Assembly (NCBI GenBank): GCA_015832175.1
Contig: WJXW01000004.1
Span: forward strand, 1,116,001 to 1,180,000
DNA: 64,000 nucleotides
Direction of reading: 5' to 3'
Source: Paraphaeosphaeria minitans
Taxonomy: Eukaryota; Ascomycota; Dothideomycetes; Pleosporales; Didymosphaeriaceae
The notes under the pieces are model-generated. The model ran no database searches. It saw only the letters and a list, made by a program, of their open reading frames with translations, and had not been told where the DNA came from. The position numbers and the translations under genes are program-made. Shown one piece after another: positions 44,566 through 57,203 of this stretch. The number at the start of each line of letters is the position of its first letter. Positions within the stretch are counted from its first letter, which is position 1.

Positions 44566-47500
44566 GTGATTACTGTAGGCCTCAGACTGGGTTTACTTGA
44601 GTATGAGAGCGCTTAGAGCCTCGCTCAGCGAAATAGCAAAGAAGCTGTACGAGAAGGGCGATCAAGTAAGCAGGAGTGAATCGAGAGTGTGAGGAAAATG
44701 TGAGGAGTCAATAAACTAAATAGACAGCCAAATTGTGCTGTTGCCATGTGCGACACCATTAGAGGGTGTTGCAGTCCGGCATGTCCATGCAGTAGTCTAA
44801 CGTTTCAAGTGCAAATGCGGGAGATCCAGGCGAGCATGATAAGTCCCGGCGGAGCTATCTGGGGAGCATAGGTTGTCATTGGATCTTGGCCAGGGCGTAT
44901 GCAAGCCCCAGAATGTTGTCGGAATCATATGTTCACCGGCCCAAGCCGTCGTGGCTACCCGGCAGAACGAGGCAAACATGATTTTCCCAGGGCAGAGTCG
45001 TAGTCTAACCGTGTCCTTGGGACACTTTGTGCGGCTCGTTACTGACCGGACGAGTAAGATGAGATGCAATGCAGCCGGTCAAGACCTTCCTGCCAGCCGG
45101 GTCCTTCACGCACGCTGAGGGCGTTTGCGTTTGCATCGCGTACGCACGAAAACCCTGCATCTGGTAGGTATCCGATGGACGGCAGGACACTGCCAGTGGA
45201 GCGACAAAGCTGCTGGCACAATAAGAGGAGATCGACACTCCGAACCGGTGTTTACGCTTACCTAGAGCGCACTACAGCGCATCCACCTGCGCCACTTGTG
45301 TTCCTCCCAGCCACTAGGCACAAGGCAACCGTTTGCTACCTCCTATTAAGCATTGCCACCTTCCATCCCGCTCGTGGATTCTGAAGCGTGGCTTGCTCAG
45401 TGTTCGTCCTGTGTCATCCCTGTCTCTTTGTTTGATCCTTGGCTTCTCAGGGCTCCCAAGCTGACTTTTGTTTCGCTACCTACGTGAAAGTCCCTCTACG
45501 TATTGAGCAGCAGCTATCCGTGTGTACTACCCGAGTACAATATTATCCACAGTCCTTGTCGCCAGCCAGCTGACCTACCAGCCCACTCTCGACAGGACAG
45601 CCTCATTAGCCGCGCACTTGCTTGAGTATCGCGAGACTAGCAAAGGACGAAAAACGAGCAGCGTTCTGGCTCTGTAACATGTGATGCGAATCTGAACCAC
45701 GGGATCGCGTAGACAATGTACTATATTTGACCCATACGCAACATGACGCCCTCATCTGCAACTGATCATGCTGTGGCAGTCTCAGATTCAAAGAATCCCA
45801 ATTTGACTCCACATACTGAGCAGGGGTCTGCATGCTGGTAAGATAGTCAGAGCTAGACCGGACGTGGCGCATGCAGAATACCAAATGACACGTTCGATCC
45901 TCAGCCTTGTGAACTGCGCCAGCTTGTTACTCTCGAAGACGAGAGAGAGGATCAGGACCAAGCTCATCGCTATAGGCTCGATCTTTTCTGCAGGTTCAAT
46001 TGGAAGCTGACCTGGACGCTTATTTACACAACTCTTATCACGAGCGGGACAGACTCACACCGGATGAAAGCTCCGCATCTGACACATGTTCGCCGGTTCT
46101 TCTCTTCGGCGCAACTACGATACATTCACCATTCGGAAGCGCAAGCCATTCCTCTTCTAGGATTATGCTTCAAGCCATTTCCATATTCATTAGCATCTGC
46201 TTCTTCCCGCATAGCAGCACTAAGGCATGACGCATTACAGACGACCGTCGATCTTTAGTATTTACAACTAAGCCTACAGCCGATCATGGACCTGTAGAAT
46301 CAACAGGAACTTTCCATCAGGGATGATGCAGGTAATGTGGGCGCTACGACCGGAACGATGCGATACGAAGAGAGCAACACGGCCGTTGAGAATGTGGGCT
46401 GAAATAACACCACAAGAAAGAGCACTATCGTTACCCTTGATGGCGGATACTATGACTGATCTGGCGATTCTGCCTGTCTACGTCTAGGATTATCCTGTTA
46501 TTCCTGCGTTAGCATCGGGGCATACGCTACAAAAAACGTAATCGGTGTTGACGGGAAGTCGGCTAGAGGATGTAGGTAGGCGTGGCAATCAGTATTTCCC
46601 AAGGATCCTAGTCTGAAGCGCATACTCAGAATAGGCAACCATCTTACTCACTCGTCTTTGAGCCGCGTTACGTTACTATGAGGCAATGGTCTTCGTTGCC
46701 AGCTGGAGCGGAGCCCGTTTACGATCGTTGCAAGGAGAGAAGTCGTCTCACCTATTCAAAGCCAGTGAGCCACGACATTGGTACGTTGCCCTTAATAAAA
46801 GGCCTTCAATTTGATTCGGCACGCAGCGGAGCCAGCTTTTCAAAGCTCTAACGCTGCCCCATTGTGTCCCGCTCTCCGTATTCCCGCTCGATTATTCACC
46901 GGGGCCTTTGATTGTGCCCGCTCCTATATCAGCGTTGCTATGCTACTTTGTGTGACTAGGTTTGCAGTACTATCTATCATCATATCATCGGAAGGATTCT
47001 GCAGGCGATCGAGGATCAAGGGCAGCATTTCGCAGCCTATCTGCCGCGCTGTATCAGTTAAGAAAGGGACAAATGGAACTAGCTAAACGCCTTTGAGGCA
47101 AGCTGGCTCTTCTCATCTTGGGAACAGTCCGATATTTTGGGCGGAATATGCTTACAATATCTGAGTGAATGATTGACCAGTATCCATGCCAGGCGACTAG
47201 GTGGATAGCCTGGAATACTCTGTTCATTCTAACTGTCTGGAAGTCCGGTTTTTTTTTGAAATTTTTTTGACTGTCGTCTTTGGACAGCCTCTATACATTA
47301 CACATATTCGTTCGTCTCAGGCCTACAGCTTAAATGCTACCACAAAGGCTAGCGATTAGCAGCCTCATCTATACCATCCGACCCAAGCTTTATCGTGTAC
47401 CACAACCCCACACCAAGGCACTACTTGCTACACCAAAAGCATTTCGTATCTCCCGTTTTGCCACATCTGTCACCCTCTGCTCCTTCCTCATCCGCCTCAC

Positions 47501-49974
47501 TCATTCTTCGTACTCGAAGGGCAACCCTTGGAATTTTGAACGTCCCAGTTCCATAAGCAAATCCTGCATCTGCTAGCATCAATTTGTGAGATAAAATTCA
47601 TGTATCTGGAACACTCTGCTCGACCAGGTCTTGCGTTGCACACGGACGGGTAGTTGCCTTGTCTCCAAAGTAGCACCTCGCTCAGCTTACACAGATCATA
47701 CGGCTGGTTTGGAGGGCACACTACATATACGGACGGCGGGGCGGCGGGGCGACGGGGCGACGGGCCGACAAAGGGCGCGAGGCAACATCTTGCCATACCA
47801 CGCGTCTGCCCTTGTGCATTAAGACTTGGCTTCAAGTCTCGTTGGATCGGCCTACAGTTGCACCAGCCACACTGTGGGCGGACTCTAAACGTACACCGAG
47901 TCCTTGTCGTTTTGGCAGACGAAGAAACGTCTCTGCTTTGCGACCACAGATGCTGACGAATCCTTGCAGACATACGATACCTATGAGTTCAGAATCTGGT
48001 AACGTTATTGCGTGACGATCGATTGGAGACTCTCACTGTTATTCTACTACTTTTAGCCTGTCGCGGCTACAGCTGTAACCATGGCCCGTCTGATCCTCCT
48101 GGAATGATTGTGCTTCAGACTGGTTCAAGTCCTGCTGCCTTGATTGTTCCGAGCCCGCTTCGCCAGGTAGTAGACCGCTCACGTCGTGATTAGAATGGCC
48201 GTTCCGAAGAAAATAAAATGATCGCTCAATTAGAAAAATGGGTATTGGTGCTCTTAAGTTTTGTGGCAGTATCAGTGTTGTTCAGGCGAAGTGCATTGTT
48301 GATTATTGTGGGTGGACACACTGTGCCAGTAGTTGTGACTATGAAGCAGGTCAGGTGGGTGCCAAAATGTGAGTAACTGTCCAAAGCTCACGGATTGTAC
48401 GTAGGCTCATAGTTCAAACTTCGACAGGGAGCGGCTTGGTGCACAGTCACCGTTGGCATCAGACGACTCGGGCGCTGTGGACTGGATGAAGCTCCTGTAT
48501 AGCCAAAACCTATCTCCCTGGCGTGACATGCTCTCAAGGCCATGAAATTTCTTGACGTTTCCAAAATATCGTACAACAGTGCTTCCTCTTTTAGCGATGC
48601 ACCCAAGCGACCGTATCTTTTGCGGTATGATAGCAGACGCGAATCAGTGCCAGCACGCTTGCGCCTTCACGGTTCTGCAGTAGTTCCGAGTGAGTGCTTC
48701 TGCCACCTGTCGTTGGCTGTGCTAATAAATCCAAGGGTTGAATGTGACTTGCATCGCTGGAAAAGAATTCGTACCGGCCGGCGACTAGAAGCTTTTCCGC
48801 TGGGTTGTTTTTCGTCTTTGGGGTTCTGCACTCGGAAGCTCCAGCGAAAAGTACCAACCCGACAACCTCGTCCACTTTCGGGACGTCTGCCAAAATATAT
48901 TGTCCATGTCGGATATAGAAGACCTACCACCCGAAGAATGGTATAAAAAGTTCTTACCGCCTCCTCAAGCCGACCATGCAACTAGATCTGGTTCCATGTT
49001 GAAATCTCGGCCAAGCTCCGCGTCGGAAATGGGTGGTACAGTTTGATTGTAACGACACTCTGCTCGTCCAACAATCAGTTCAAGCAGCAAGTCTCCTCAT
49101 TCAACAGCCGCCCGGCTTGTCGAGTTCATCATTTCCATCTCAGCACGCTCCCAATTCAAACCTAAGTAACGTCCTGAGCGCGTTCGAAATACCTACGGTC
49201 GTAAGCTCCGAGCGATTAGGGTGAAACGGTCGGATATGGTGTTGTGATTGCTTTACCTACGCAATGCCTTGCCCACTAGGCTTCATCACAAGAAGATTAA
49301 CAAAGCACGCGGGTTTCGCCTTCATTCCATCCGTTCATTTCATCAACTCCCCTCTCTCTATATACACCCTCACACCACATACATTACCATTACCCTGTGC
49401 CAGTGTCATCGATTCCATTCATCTGCCATCAAAAGCCAACTCAACTCAACCGATGCGCCGCGCTCGCACAGGCAGCAATCCAATCCTAACCACTTCAAAC
49501 CCCCCATTTTCAAAAGACAACCCGATGCAGAGGTCTAAACGATAAGACAAGAAGCAAACAGAAGAAAAGTAAAATGGTAGAATCTAACTCAAGACAGCGA
49601 GGGTATGAAGGATATCGTACAAGAATACATGTTCGTTTGCCAGTTCCCAATCAAGACAGTTGCGCCGGACCCAGTATCGCAAAACAGATAGACAGCGCCA
49701 CGCATGCAAAAGGGAGGAGAAGCAGTGGAGGTTGCGGCGGGGAACGAATAAGGCAACCGGGCGAGGGCAATGTCTCAGTTCGGGACAACGAGGCTACGAG
49801 GTAGCGCCTCGAGTGCCCACACCTGTCCTGCGAGCCCCAATGTCTCGCGCGGTCGAAAGGGTCTGCGAACACGTAGACCCAGGCGCTCCCGCCTCACTTC
49901 GGTCGGTGTTGGAATGCGCCCTCTCTGCACAGATGGTTGCCCCGTCACGGGCCAGCCTAGCCGCATCAAGGCGA
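44566..49974. other. 5.4-kb gene-poor interval
   Basis: The longest stretch without a supported gene. ORFs are short and none shows a known motif. It has poly-T tracts (about 47250-47270), a GGCGGGGCGACGGGG-type short repeat at about 47736-47770, and one small candidate ORF at 48906, listed separately. Sequence near 46000-47000 is open in short pieces and could be an eroded gene or repeat, which I cannot show. Confidence 0.5.
48906..49169 (+). CDS. Candidate small ORF, two exons, unverified
   Basis: An ATG at 48906 opens MSDIEDLPPEEWYKKFLPPPQ, whose composition is more protein-like than the surrounding frames. Unspliced it ends at 49046 (46 aa). Splicing 48906-49032 to 49108-49169 across a GTGGTA/ACAG intron of 75 nt gives 62 aa ending SISARSQFKPK. 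The product has no known motif. It might instead be the last exons of a larger or decayed gene, since an upstream frame at about 48542-48690 is also open. Confidence 0.2.
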
Positions 49975-51981
49975 CTATTGGAGAGGTAGCTTAACGTCCT
50001 CCGCTCCACGGTTGATCACGTCTGCCAGTCTCCATCTGGGAGGCTTGACAATGGCGAGGCTGTCCTTTTCTTGTGTGGCAAGCTCCTCTGGGTCGGCACC
50101 GCCAGCGACACCGCTGCTGAACTTCAGCTGCAAAAGGTCACCGACCTCATCGCACGCCGCGAGCATGCGGTCCAGGTCGTCCTTAGTGTGGGCCGCAGAT
50201 ATGCAGAAGCGTGCTCTTGACGAGACGAGGGGTGTGGCTGGGTATCCGACAACAACGACCGAGATTTTACGCTTGAGCATCTCATGGGAGAAGGCGGGCA
50301 TCTTGGCAGGGTTGTAGAGCATGAGAGGGATAATAGGCGAGTCGTCGTGGCCGTAGACAATGTAGCCGAGTCGCTTGAGACCGAGACGCAGATATCTGGA
50401 GTTGAAAGCTAGACGCTGCAGACGCTCCTGGCCTTGTCCGGGGACTAATTCACCACTGATTATGCGAAGGGACGAAGCGATCTGAACAAGAACTGGAGGA
50501 CCCGGTGATTCGGCAAACATCATAGCCGCATTCTGGGTCCGTAGTTTGTCGATAATCTCCTTACTAGCTGCAAGATAGCCTCCATTGGCACCGAATGACT
50601 TAGTAAGAGTTCCCATGAGGATGTCAACTTCCGAGGGATCAATGCCGAAGAAATCGCACACGCCACGACCGCGGGGGCCAACGGCACCGACGGAATGAGC
50701 CTCATCGACGAACAGGTTGAACTTGTACTTCTTCTTCAGCTCGATCAGGGCAGGAAGGTTGCACATGGTTCCCTCCATCGAGTAGAGGCCTTCAACGGTG
50801 ACAAGAATCTTCTTCCACGGACGGTGTGTGCGAGGCTGTCCCTGTGAGATGGCCTCCCTGAGCAGACGCTCCAAATCCTGCATGTCATTGTGCTTGAACA
50901 TCTTGATCATGGAGCCGGACAAACGCGCGCCAAATCGAATTGAAGAGTGGTTCAACTCATCCGAGAACATGAGGCAGCCCTTGCCGATCAGAGTCGAGAA
51001 AGCGGTGGCGTTGGTGACGAAACCCATGGAGAAAACCATGGAAGCGGGCTTGCCCACAAAGCGAGCGATCAGATCCTCCACCTCGACGGTCAATTCGGAT
51101 GTGCCCGAGTCTGCACGAGGACTGGCCATGGTAACGCCGTATTTGCGAACTGCCTGCTCGGCAGCGTCGGCGCAGGGACCCTCTGATTGTGCGAAACCAA
51201 GGTAGTTGTAGGAGCTCATGTTCAGAGTCTCGGTGGTCGAACCCAGGAGCTTGAAGGTGTTGTTGCCGTCGTCAGACTTGCGGTCAAGCAGAGTGATAAA
51301 TCGTCCTGGAACGCCAGTGGTCGGTCGCGAGAAGCAATCGTTGATTCTCATCTTCAGTCGGCGGGTGTAGAAGTTATCAAAATCACTGTTCAGAGGCGCA
51401 TATCCATCCCTCTCGGCCAGATGGCTGTAGTGGGCGGCCCGGAAGCGCTTGCCGAAGAAGTCGCGTACATGTCCGAATACGATTAGGATCAGGTAGCTGA
51501 TGTAGGTGGTGAGCAGGAAGTAGTACGGGGGTTCGTCTTCCACGGGGTCTCCGAATTCGCCCTCGAAAATGCTGGTGTAGCGGTGCTTTTGCGAGCCAAT
51601 GGGACCGAACTGGGCATCGGCTCGTGCTTTCCGCCGGGCTTCCTCGGGGTTGAAGAGCGTCTTGGGCTCGGTGGTGGGCATCTTCTCGCCGGTCGCCGTG
51701 GTCAGATTGATAGTCGGGAGGGAGATTGAGGCGGTATTGATCTGCTGCGGAGGCGACGGGTTGTCCAGAAGAGCCTGCTGCTGCGCGACGAGAGCGTCAC
51801 GCAGAGCAGCAGCCTCGCCACGCGGCCTAGGCGTGTTGCCGCCGAACAACGAGGTGAACTTGTTGCCCTTGGTGAAGGAAGAGCGGCGCAGGTCTTCCTT
51901 CTTCTCGTTCAGGGCGTCGAGAGAAGGGGTGGAGGAGGATGGGGATACGGTCGCAAACGGATTGATGGTTCGAGTAGGCAT
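49975..51981 (-). CDS. LCB2: Serine palmitoyltransferase subunit 2
   Basis: Single exon, 668 aa. With Lcb1 it condenses serine and palmitoyl-CoA to 3-ketosphinganine, the first step of sphingolipid synthesis, at the ER. The N-terminal 150 residues are polar. A membrane segment lies at about 153-170 (YFLLTTYISYLILIVFG). The alpha-oxoamine synthase fold follows: NMSSYNYLGFA, the FVDEAHSVGAVGPRGRGVCD block with the PLP-contacting Asp, and GTLTKSFGANGGY with the Schiff-base lysine K461. The C-terminal segment RARFCISAAHTKDDLD is conserved. Length is typical for Pezizomycotina. Codon use is biased. No intron was needed to keep the frame. Confidence 0.96.
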   Translation of the reverse strand: MPTRTINPFATVSPSSSTPSLDALNEKKEDLRRSSFTKGNKFTSLFGGNTPRPRGEAAALRDALVAQQQALLDNPSPPQQINTASISLPTINLTTATGEKMPTTEPKTLFNPEEARRKARADAQFGPIGSQKHRYTSIFEGEFGDPVEDEPPYYFLLTTYISYLILIVFGHVRDFFGKRFRAAHYSHLAERDGYAPLNSDFDNFYTRRLKMRINDCFSRPTTGVPGRFITLLDRKSDDGNNTFKLLGSTTETLNMSSYNYLGFAQSEGPCADAAEQAVRKYGVTMASPRADSGTSELTVEVEDLIARFVGKPASMVFSMGFVTNATAFSTLIGKGCLMFSDELNHSSIRFGARLSGSMIKMFKHNDMQDLERLLREAISQGQPRTHRPWKKILVTVEGLYSMEGTMCNLPALIELKKKYKFNLFVDEAHSVGAVGPRGRGVCDFFGIDPSEVDILMGTLTKSFGANGGYLAASKEIIDKLRTQNAAMMFAESPGPPVLVQIASSLRIISGELVPGQGQERLQRLAFNSRYLRLGLKRLGYIVYGHDDSPIIPLMLYNPAKMPAFSHEMLKRKISVVVVGYPATPLVSSRARFCISAAHTKDDLDRMLAACDEVGDLLQLKFSSGVAGGADPEELATQEKDSLAIVKPPRWRLADVINRGAEDVKLPLQ

Positions 51982-52194
51982 GGCAGAGGACGTGCGAGTG
52001 CGTTGGGCGGCTACGCGGATTCGGTGCTCGTGCCGGTGGTTTTTCTGCAGCCGGCAGTGCTCAGAGAGCCTTCTGTCGGACGCAGGCTGTGAGATTCAGG
52101 GTGCCGATGGCGGCAGGAGCGATTGCGAGGAGCTGGGCGGACCGTTAGCAGGAGCGCGAGCTGAGAGACACGGCGTGCTAGCTGGAGGCGATGA

Positions 52195-52244
52195 GGGTGG
52201 AGGTGGGGAGGTGGGGAGGGAGGGAGGGAGGAAGGAAGGGAGGA
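52195..52244 (+). repeat. G-rich purine tract, quadruplex-capable
   Basis: At least six runs of three or four G separated by one to four bases lie about 215-265 bases upstream of the LCB2 start, on the strand opposite to the LCB2 coding sense. Confidence 0.7.
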
Positions 52245-52461
52245 CGGCGAGTTGGGTGGTTGCTGGGGCTATGAGTGCGTCCTCTTGCGTCCGTCGTGGT
52301 GGTGTGCATGTGCAGGTGGATGGACCGCTAGACGTTGGATAGACGCCGGGGACGGCCGGAAGGGAAGGTGCGGAGGGCGCGGATGCAGCTGGACGGGCTG
52401 GACGGGCTGGACGGATTGACATACGCTGTGGTAGCTATGTAACGTCTGTCGACAGAGGGCT

Positions 52462-52613
52462 CGCTGCTCTTCTCCGTGCGGTTTGTTGAGTGCGGCGTGG
52501 TTGCTGCTGCTGCTCTTCTCCGTGCGGTGCGTCCAAGGCGGCGTGGTTGCTGTGCTGCTCTTCTCGCGTGGTTGCTGCTGCTCTTCTCCGTGCGGTGCGT
52601 CCAAGGCGGCGTG
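52462..52613. repeat. Imperfect tandem repeat with two exact 37-bp copies
   Basis: A 37-base segment starting GCTGCTCTTCTCCGTGCGGT is identical at 52509-52545 and 52577-52613 (68-base period). Diverged partial copies lie at 52462 and about 52550. Confidence 0.85.
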
Positions 52614-55344
52614 TTTTGCTGCTTCTCGTGGCGCAGAGCCGCTACTTTGTCGCCGAGGACTAACGGGCACTTGACGTCGCTATGCGTGCTCTGGAGTCTG
52701 TTACCCGCGCCGCCTGCGAAAAGTTGGCGTGTCCAAGGGTGCGCAACGCAAAGTCACCGAGGGCAGGTGAGGGCGGCAGAGCTCGGAGCTAGGGGACGGG
52801 CCTTATTAGGGGAGCAAAATTGTGATGGTTGGGATGTGAAATGAGATGCAACCCCCGTCGCCACTCGGTCAGGGGCACGCAGCCTTGTGCCTGGCATCAT
52901 CGGCAGCAATCGCTAGCCGATTCCGAGAATCAGCCTTTCGACGGCCAGCACAGCAACCGTGGAACCTGGAACCTCCCATTCATTCTTGCAACCTACTAGT
53001 CTACCATTGTTGACGTGATGGACAGTCTACTGCGTCTTTTGCCCGTCGACCCAGAACCCAGAACCCCTGCTCACCACCACCGTCGTCTCCAACCACCCTC
53101 CCACCATAACCACTTCCACAACTAAGCCCACCCGCGCGAGTCCGCATTGAGTCGCCCAGCACGCCTATCTGACATCGTGACACGCCCTTGTCCTCGAGTT
53201 GCACCCGAGCACCATCGCCCTCCTCAAAGAGGCTTTGCTTGCGGCCATCTGCAGCTTACCAACGCCCCCGACCTTCCTGCTCCCTTGGCCGGCCCGGCCA
53301 CCGTCGCCTTCTTTCTGGACCGCCTATAAAAAGCCTAATCGAAGGCTCGTTGACGCCGGACGGTTCAAACGCCCCTAACCACGTGGGAAATTGCCTCTGA
53401 CATCATCTTCTCATCGCTCCATCGAATATGCGGAAACGCCATGCCTTGCCCACCTGTGCTTCCACGTTAGCAACGGCATCCGGGGAACCCCTACAAGCAT
53501 TGCTGTCAAATCCATTCCAGCTCGATCCCGTCTTACCATCGGCAGATCTCGCAGAGTTATCCATCTGCCGCGAGTCAGGTCAGCCTTGGCCGTGCATGGC
53601 TTCGTCGGCGTATGGCGGTGCTCGTCAACTGGCACGATGGAACCGTGACTTTTCCTTCGCACGACCCTGCACAGTCCGTCGCTCATTCCGTGGTCTAAGG
53701 CAGATATCCTGCGACTGAACGAGTACTTTGGAAGATCGGTGAGCCTCCGCACTTGTTCGCTCTTCAAAGTTGAAGGTCCGAGAAGACTTGCCCTTGATAT
53801 GTCCACCTGGAACAGACAACAGTGAAGCCCACCCATTGCTGCAAGCATACCGCGTATTGCCGATCCGTGATGAGTTAAAGCAGAAAGGTACTGCACTCTA
53901 GAATCGGGAGAGCCGGCTTGCAAGTTCTCGTGTACGGGACGGCGCCCCGTGAGCACCAATCTGTAGCCAAGCATCAACAAAGAAGCGTAGGTATAGACTC
54001 TCTTTAACGAGTTCCTGTTCACGGTCCGTTGTCCCACTAGGATTTGGAGGACGATTACTACGGCAGAGTTTATGAAGTTTCCGCTCTTTCGCCATAACCA
54101 AGCCAACATCGCTCATCTTTCACGCGAAGTGGAAAGTGGATATGATAGAAGGCCAAAATATGTAGATCATGATGGACGGTGCAGAGGACTGATGAGGGAC
54201 TAGCTTCGGTCGTGCCAAGACCTCGTCATGCGACACAATCCCTCTACACCAGTAACCTGAGCTCGCCCGCCAGATCACTGTAGTATCCCTGATCATCTTG
54301 CGCGGGACATTCCCTTTGAACCAGCATCCTGCAAGAGCCTCCTCCTGCGAAAGCCAACTCTTGTAGCCTTGACTGAGTCTTCCATGACCTCCAATCGACA
54401 TCGGCATCTAGATGGCATACCACTCCGTATAAGGCTCATCAACCAGACCTTCGAGCAAATGGCGAGCATCGTTTTACATCGTTCACGTCAACCCCCATAG
54501 ACTTGCCGCAGGACCGGAAACGGCGGTTCCACTCAGCCCCACAAATTATCCACAAACACGCTCGAGTTGTCACAAGCAAACTCATCAGGGCAAATGCACA
54601 GCAGCATCAAGTTGAAATAGTCATGTTTCCTTATCCGATCTGAGCCAACGGGATGCTAACCTAACAACCATATAGAAATGTGTCCAGTTCCGCCCAGCGG
54701 TCCAATCATGTGTCACAAGAAAGAAAGTTCGGATTCTTATCCTATTCTCTCCTCATCTCCCTTCTCTCCAATAAGTGTCCACGCAACAAATGGAAAAAAG
54801 AACCAGCAGACATAGCAGTACTGTAGTGGCAGAGAAGACTTCCAACATACCAGCGACAGAATAAACACAAGAAAACAACAAACACATGATGCCACACAAC
54901 CCAGCGTCTCAGCTTCAGAACCTCCCCACAAGATGCGCTACCTCTTTCGAGGAGCAGCGCAGGCTCTACCAGTCCGCGGTTTTGTATAAAAGATCGCCTT
55001 TACTTCCCACCGTGTAACGCCGAGGAAAAACCCTCTCCGATAAGATAGTCGTTTGAGTTGCGTTACGCAGTGAACAGTTGACGAAATCGAGTGCTGTGAG
55101 AGCATCGAGAAACAGCTTAAAGCCAAAAAGAAAGAAGCCGGTGATGGAGGATGCAATATTTCGAACAAAAAGAGCCGCAATATGTAAGCAATAGCCAGGC
55201 TGTATTACGTATGACGGGCGCAATGCAGGCCAGGACGGCGGGCGCTTGACCTCTCTCGAGGTTGCGATGTGCTCGTTAAGCAAAGTGCTTGAGCTGACAA
55301 TTGCTGGGTATGATATAATGACCGTGGAGAAAAAGAAGCGCTCA

Positions 55345-57203
55345 TTACATATGGTGATTTTCGGGCGATAAGCTGGCTGGATCTATCGTACCGAAAGAAA
55401 CCAAGTTCTGCATATCGAAGTCGTCACCGTGCTCTTCCAGTAACGGAGATCGGAATGGAAGATTCAATGTCTGCTTGGCGTACATGTCAGTCATCTGAAG
55501 AGCTTCCTCTGACATGCCGTTCTCGTGAGACATTGGGTACACATCCGCTGAGCTGGAGCGGCCGAACGAGCTCAGCGGTGGGGACTGATTGGCAATGATC
55601 GGGTCCTGGTGGGACATTGTTGGCATGGGAGATGTTGACGCAGCTGAGTGAGATGGCGGGCCCATAGGAGTGTGCAAGTAGGGGGGAATGTTGTACTGTT
55701 GACCGAATGTTGAGGCCGATACGTTCTCGGACCGCGGTCCTGAAGTGAAAAAGGCCGGTGTGCCAAACTCGGACGGCGAGTTGGCGGTGGTAGCAGACAT
55801 AGGGTATTGGCGGTACTCCATTCCATATCCAGCCGATGTATCAATGCTCAGGTTAGGTCCAATAGGCCCCGATGCACTCTGAGGTACAGGCGCGAAGATC
55901 TCAGGATTAGGCGTATACGACGAGGGCTCCGCCTGCATAAGGAACGAAGGCATCGGGTTGCGCAGAAGCGAGAAGTCAACCGCAACAGGCACGGAACGAC
56001 TACGCTGTCGCTTGTGGCCACGCGCTTGGATACCACCAGGTGCAAAAGGTGAATCGTGGAAGCCATGACCTAGATGAGGATGTTGCATGTGGTTAGGCTG
56101 CGAAGCAGGGCGGTGGTTGATCGGTGAGACAGGTGCGGACACAGCGAGAGCATTGTGGTCGTAGATGTTATGTCGGTTTTGGAACGACTCCAATGAGACC
56201 AACTTCGCAAGCTGCCCACTCAAGACCTTCGGGTGACCACCAAGGTGATGCACCATCATAGTCGACGCTTGTTGCTCTTCGGTGAAGTCACCACACTGGA
56301 AGAAACCTCCGGAGCCAGATGAATCCATGAAGAAGTTCGGAGGGCGATTGAGCTCGACGATGAGACCTCCCGGTCGCTGCGAGGCACCTTCAGCGTTACC
56401 ATTCATGTCTCCATTCTCCAGTGTAATGTTTTTTATATACGAGAAGGGGTATTCGATCTTGTAGCCTGCTGAGTCATTGTTGATGTAGTAGGTGACACAG
56501 CACTTCTCAGGCGAGTAGAAGATCACGAGATCCATCGCACTTTGGCCGACACGACGCCAGGAGCCAATGCTCAAAGAGCGACATGCAAAGTGGTGGATGA
56601 CTGAGACAAGTTAGCTGCGACTCTTTGTGATTCGGAGTGTTTCATTCGGGGTTGAAACTGACCGACTTTGGAAGAGCTCGTATCCGTATTGAGCAGCATG
56701 CCGCTCCCATATGGGGTCATTGCTCCACCAGCGCGGCCAAGGAAGCTCGTCCCAATGGACTTGCCCGACTCCATGGCCTGGAGCGCGAGATACCGACGCA
56801 TTGACTCTGGGATGTCATTGCAATCGCCTCCGTCTTCAATGCTCTTTTTCGCGATGTTCTTTATTTTAGCACGTCTGGACCGAGTTAGTGGTCCGTCAAA
56901 GAATCTTTAGGCCTTTCAGCCGGTTTCGGCGTACCTGTTCTGGAACCAGATCTGCACAGAGCGCTCCGTCATGTTGATTTCCTGGGCTATCCTTTCCCTT
57001 GTGGCCGCGGTGGGGGTGGGGTTCTTGTTGAATTCGACCTCGAGTGTCACCAGCTGGTCCTGCGTCGCCCGCTGGCGCTTCTGGTTCTTCTGCTGCTGGG
57101 TGAGGGTGCTCTTGCGCGGGGGTCGGCGCGGTGCAGAGCCGTGTGTAGGGGTGGCGACAGAGGCGGTGGGCGAGGCCATGGCCGTCTCCTCGGGTGACTG
57201 CAT
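55345..57203 (-). CDS. Homeobox transcription factor
   Basis: Three exons, 57203-56935, 56874-56663 and 56600-55345, give 578 aa. The homeodomain spans about residues 32-92: basic N-terminal arm ([25 protein letters not shown]), helix 1 [12 protein letters not shown], and recognition helix [16 protein letters not shown], whose WFQNRR codons are split by intron 1. After exon 2 comes a conserved fungal block ([27 protein letters not shown]...[15 protein letters not shown]), found in the Phx1/Pah1 and Htf/Hox relatives. A long Ser/Pro/His-rich region follows. These factors control conidiation or stationary-phase responses in other fungi; the role here is unknown. The nearest Met before the domain (57203) is used; the frame is open 63 codons further upstream. 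The second donor, GTCAGT, is the weakest joint. Confidence 0.88.

Larger units (their letters stand above)
51982..55344. other. 3.4-kb interval upstream of LCB2
   Basis: Contains a G-rich tract (52195-52244), an imperfect long tandem repeat (52462-52613) and the LCB2 promoter. Overlapping open frames at 53411-54109 (-) and 53428-53718 (+) lack motifs and are not called. The distal end is the homeobox gene 3' region. Confidence 0.5.

Noticed and set aside
53411..54109. 232-aa minus-strand ORF
   Set aside because: No domain or membrane pattern, and a plus-strand frame is open in the same place; it looks like chance in GC-rich DNA.
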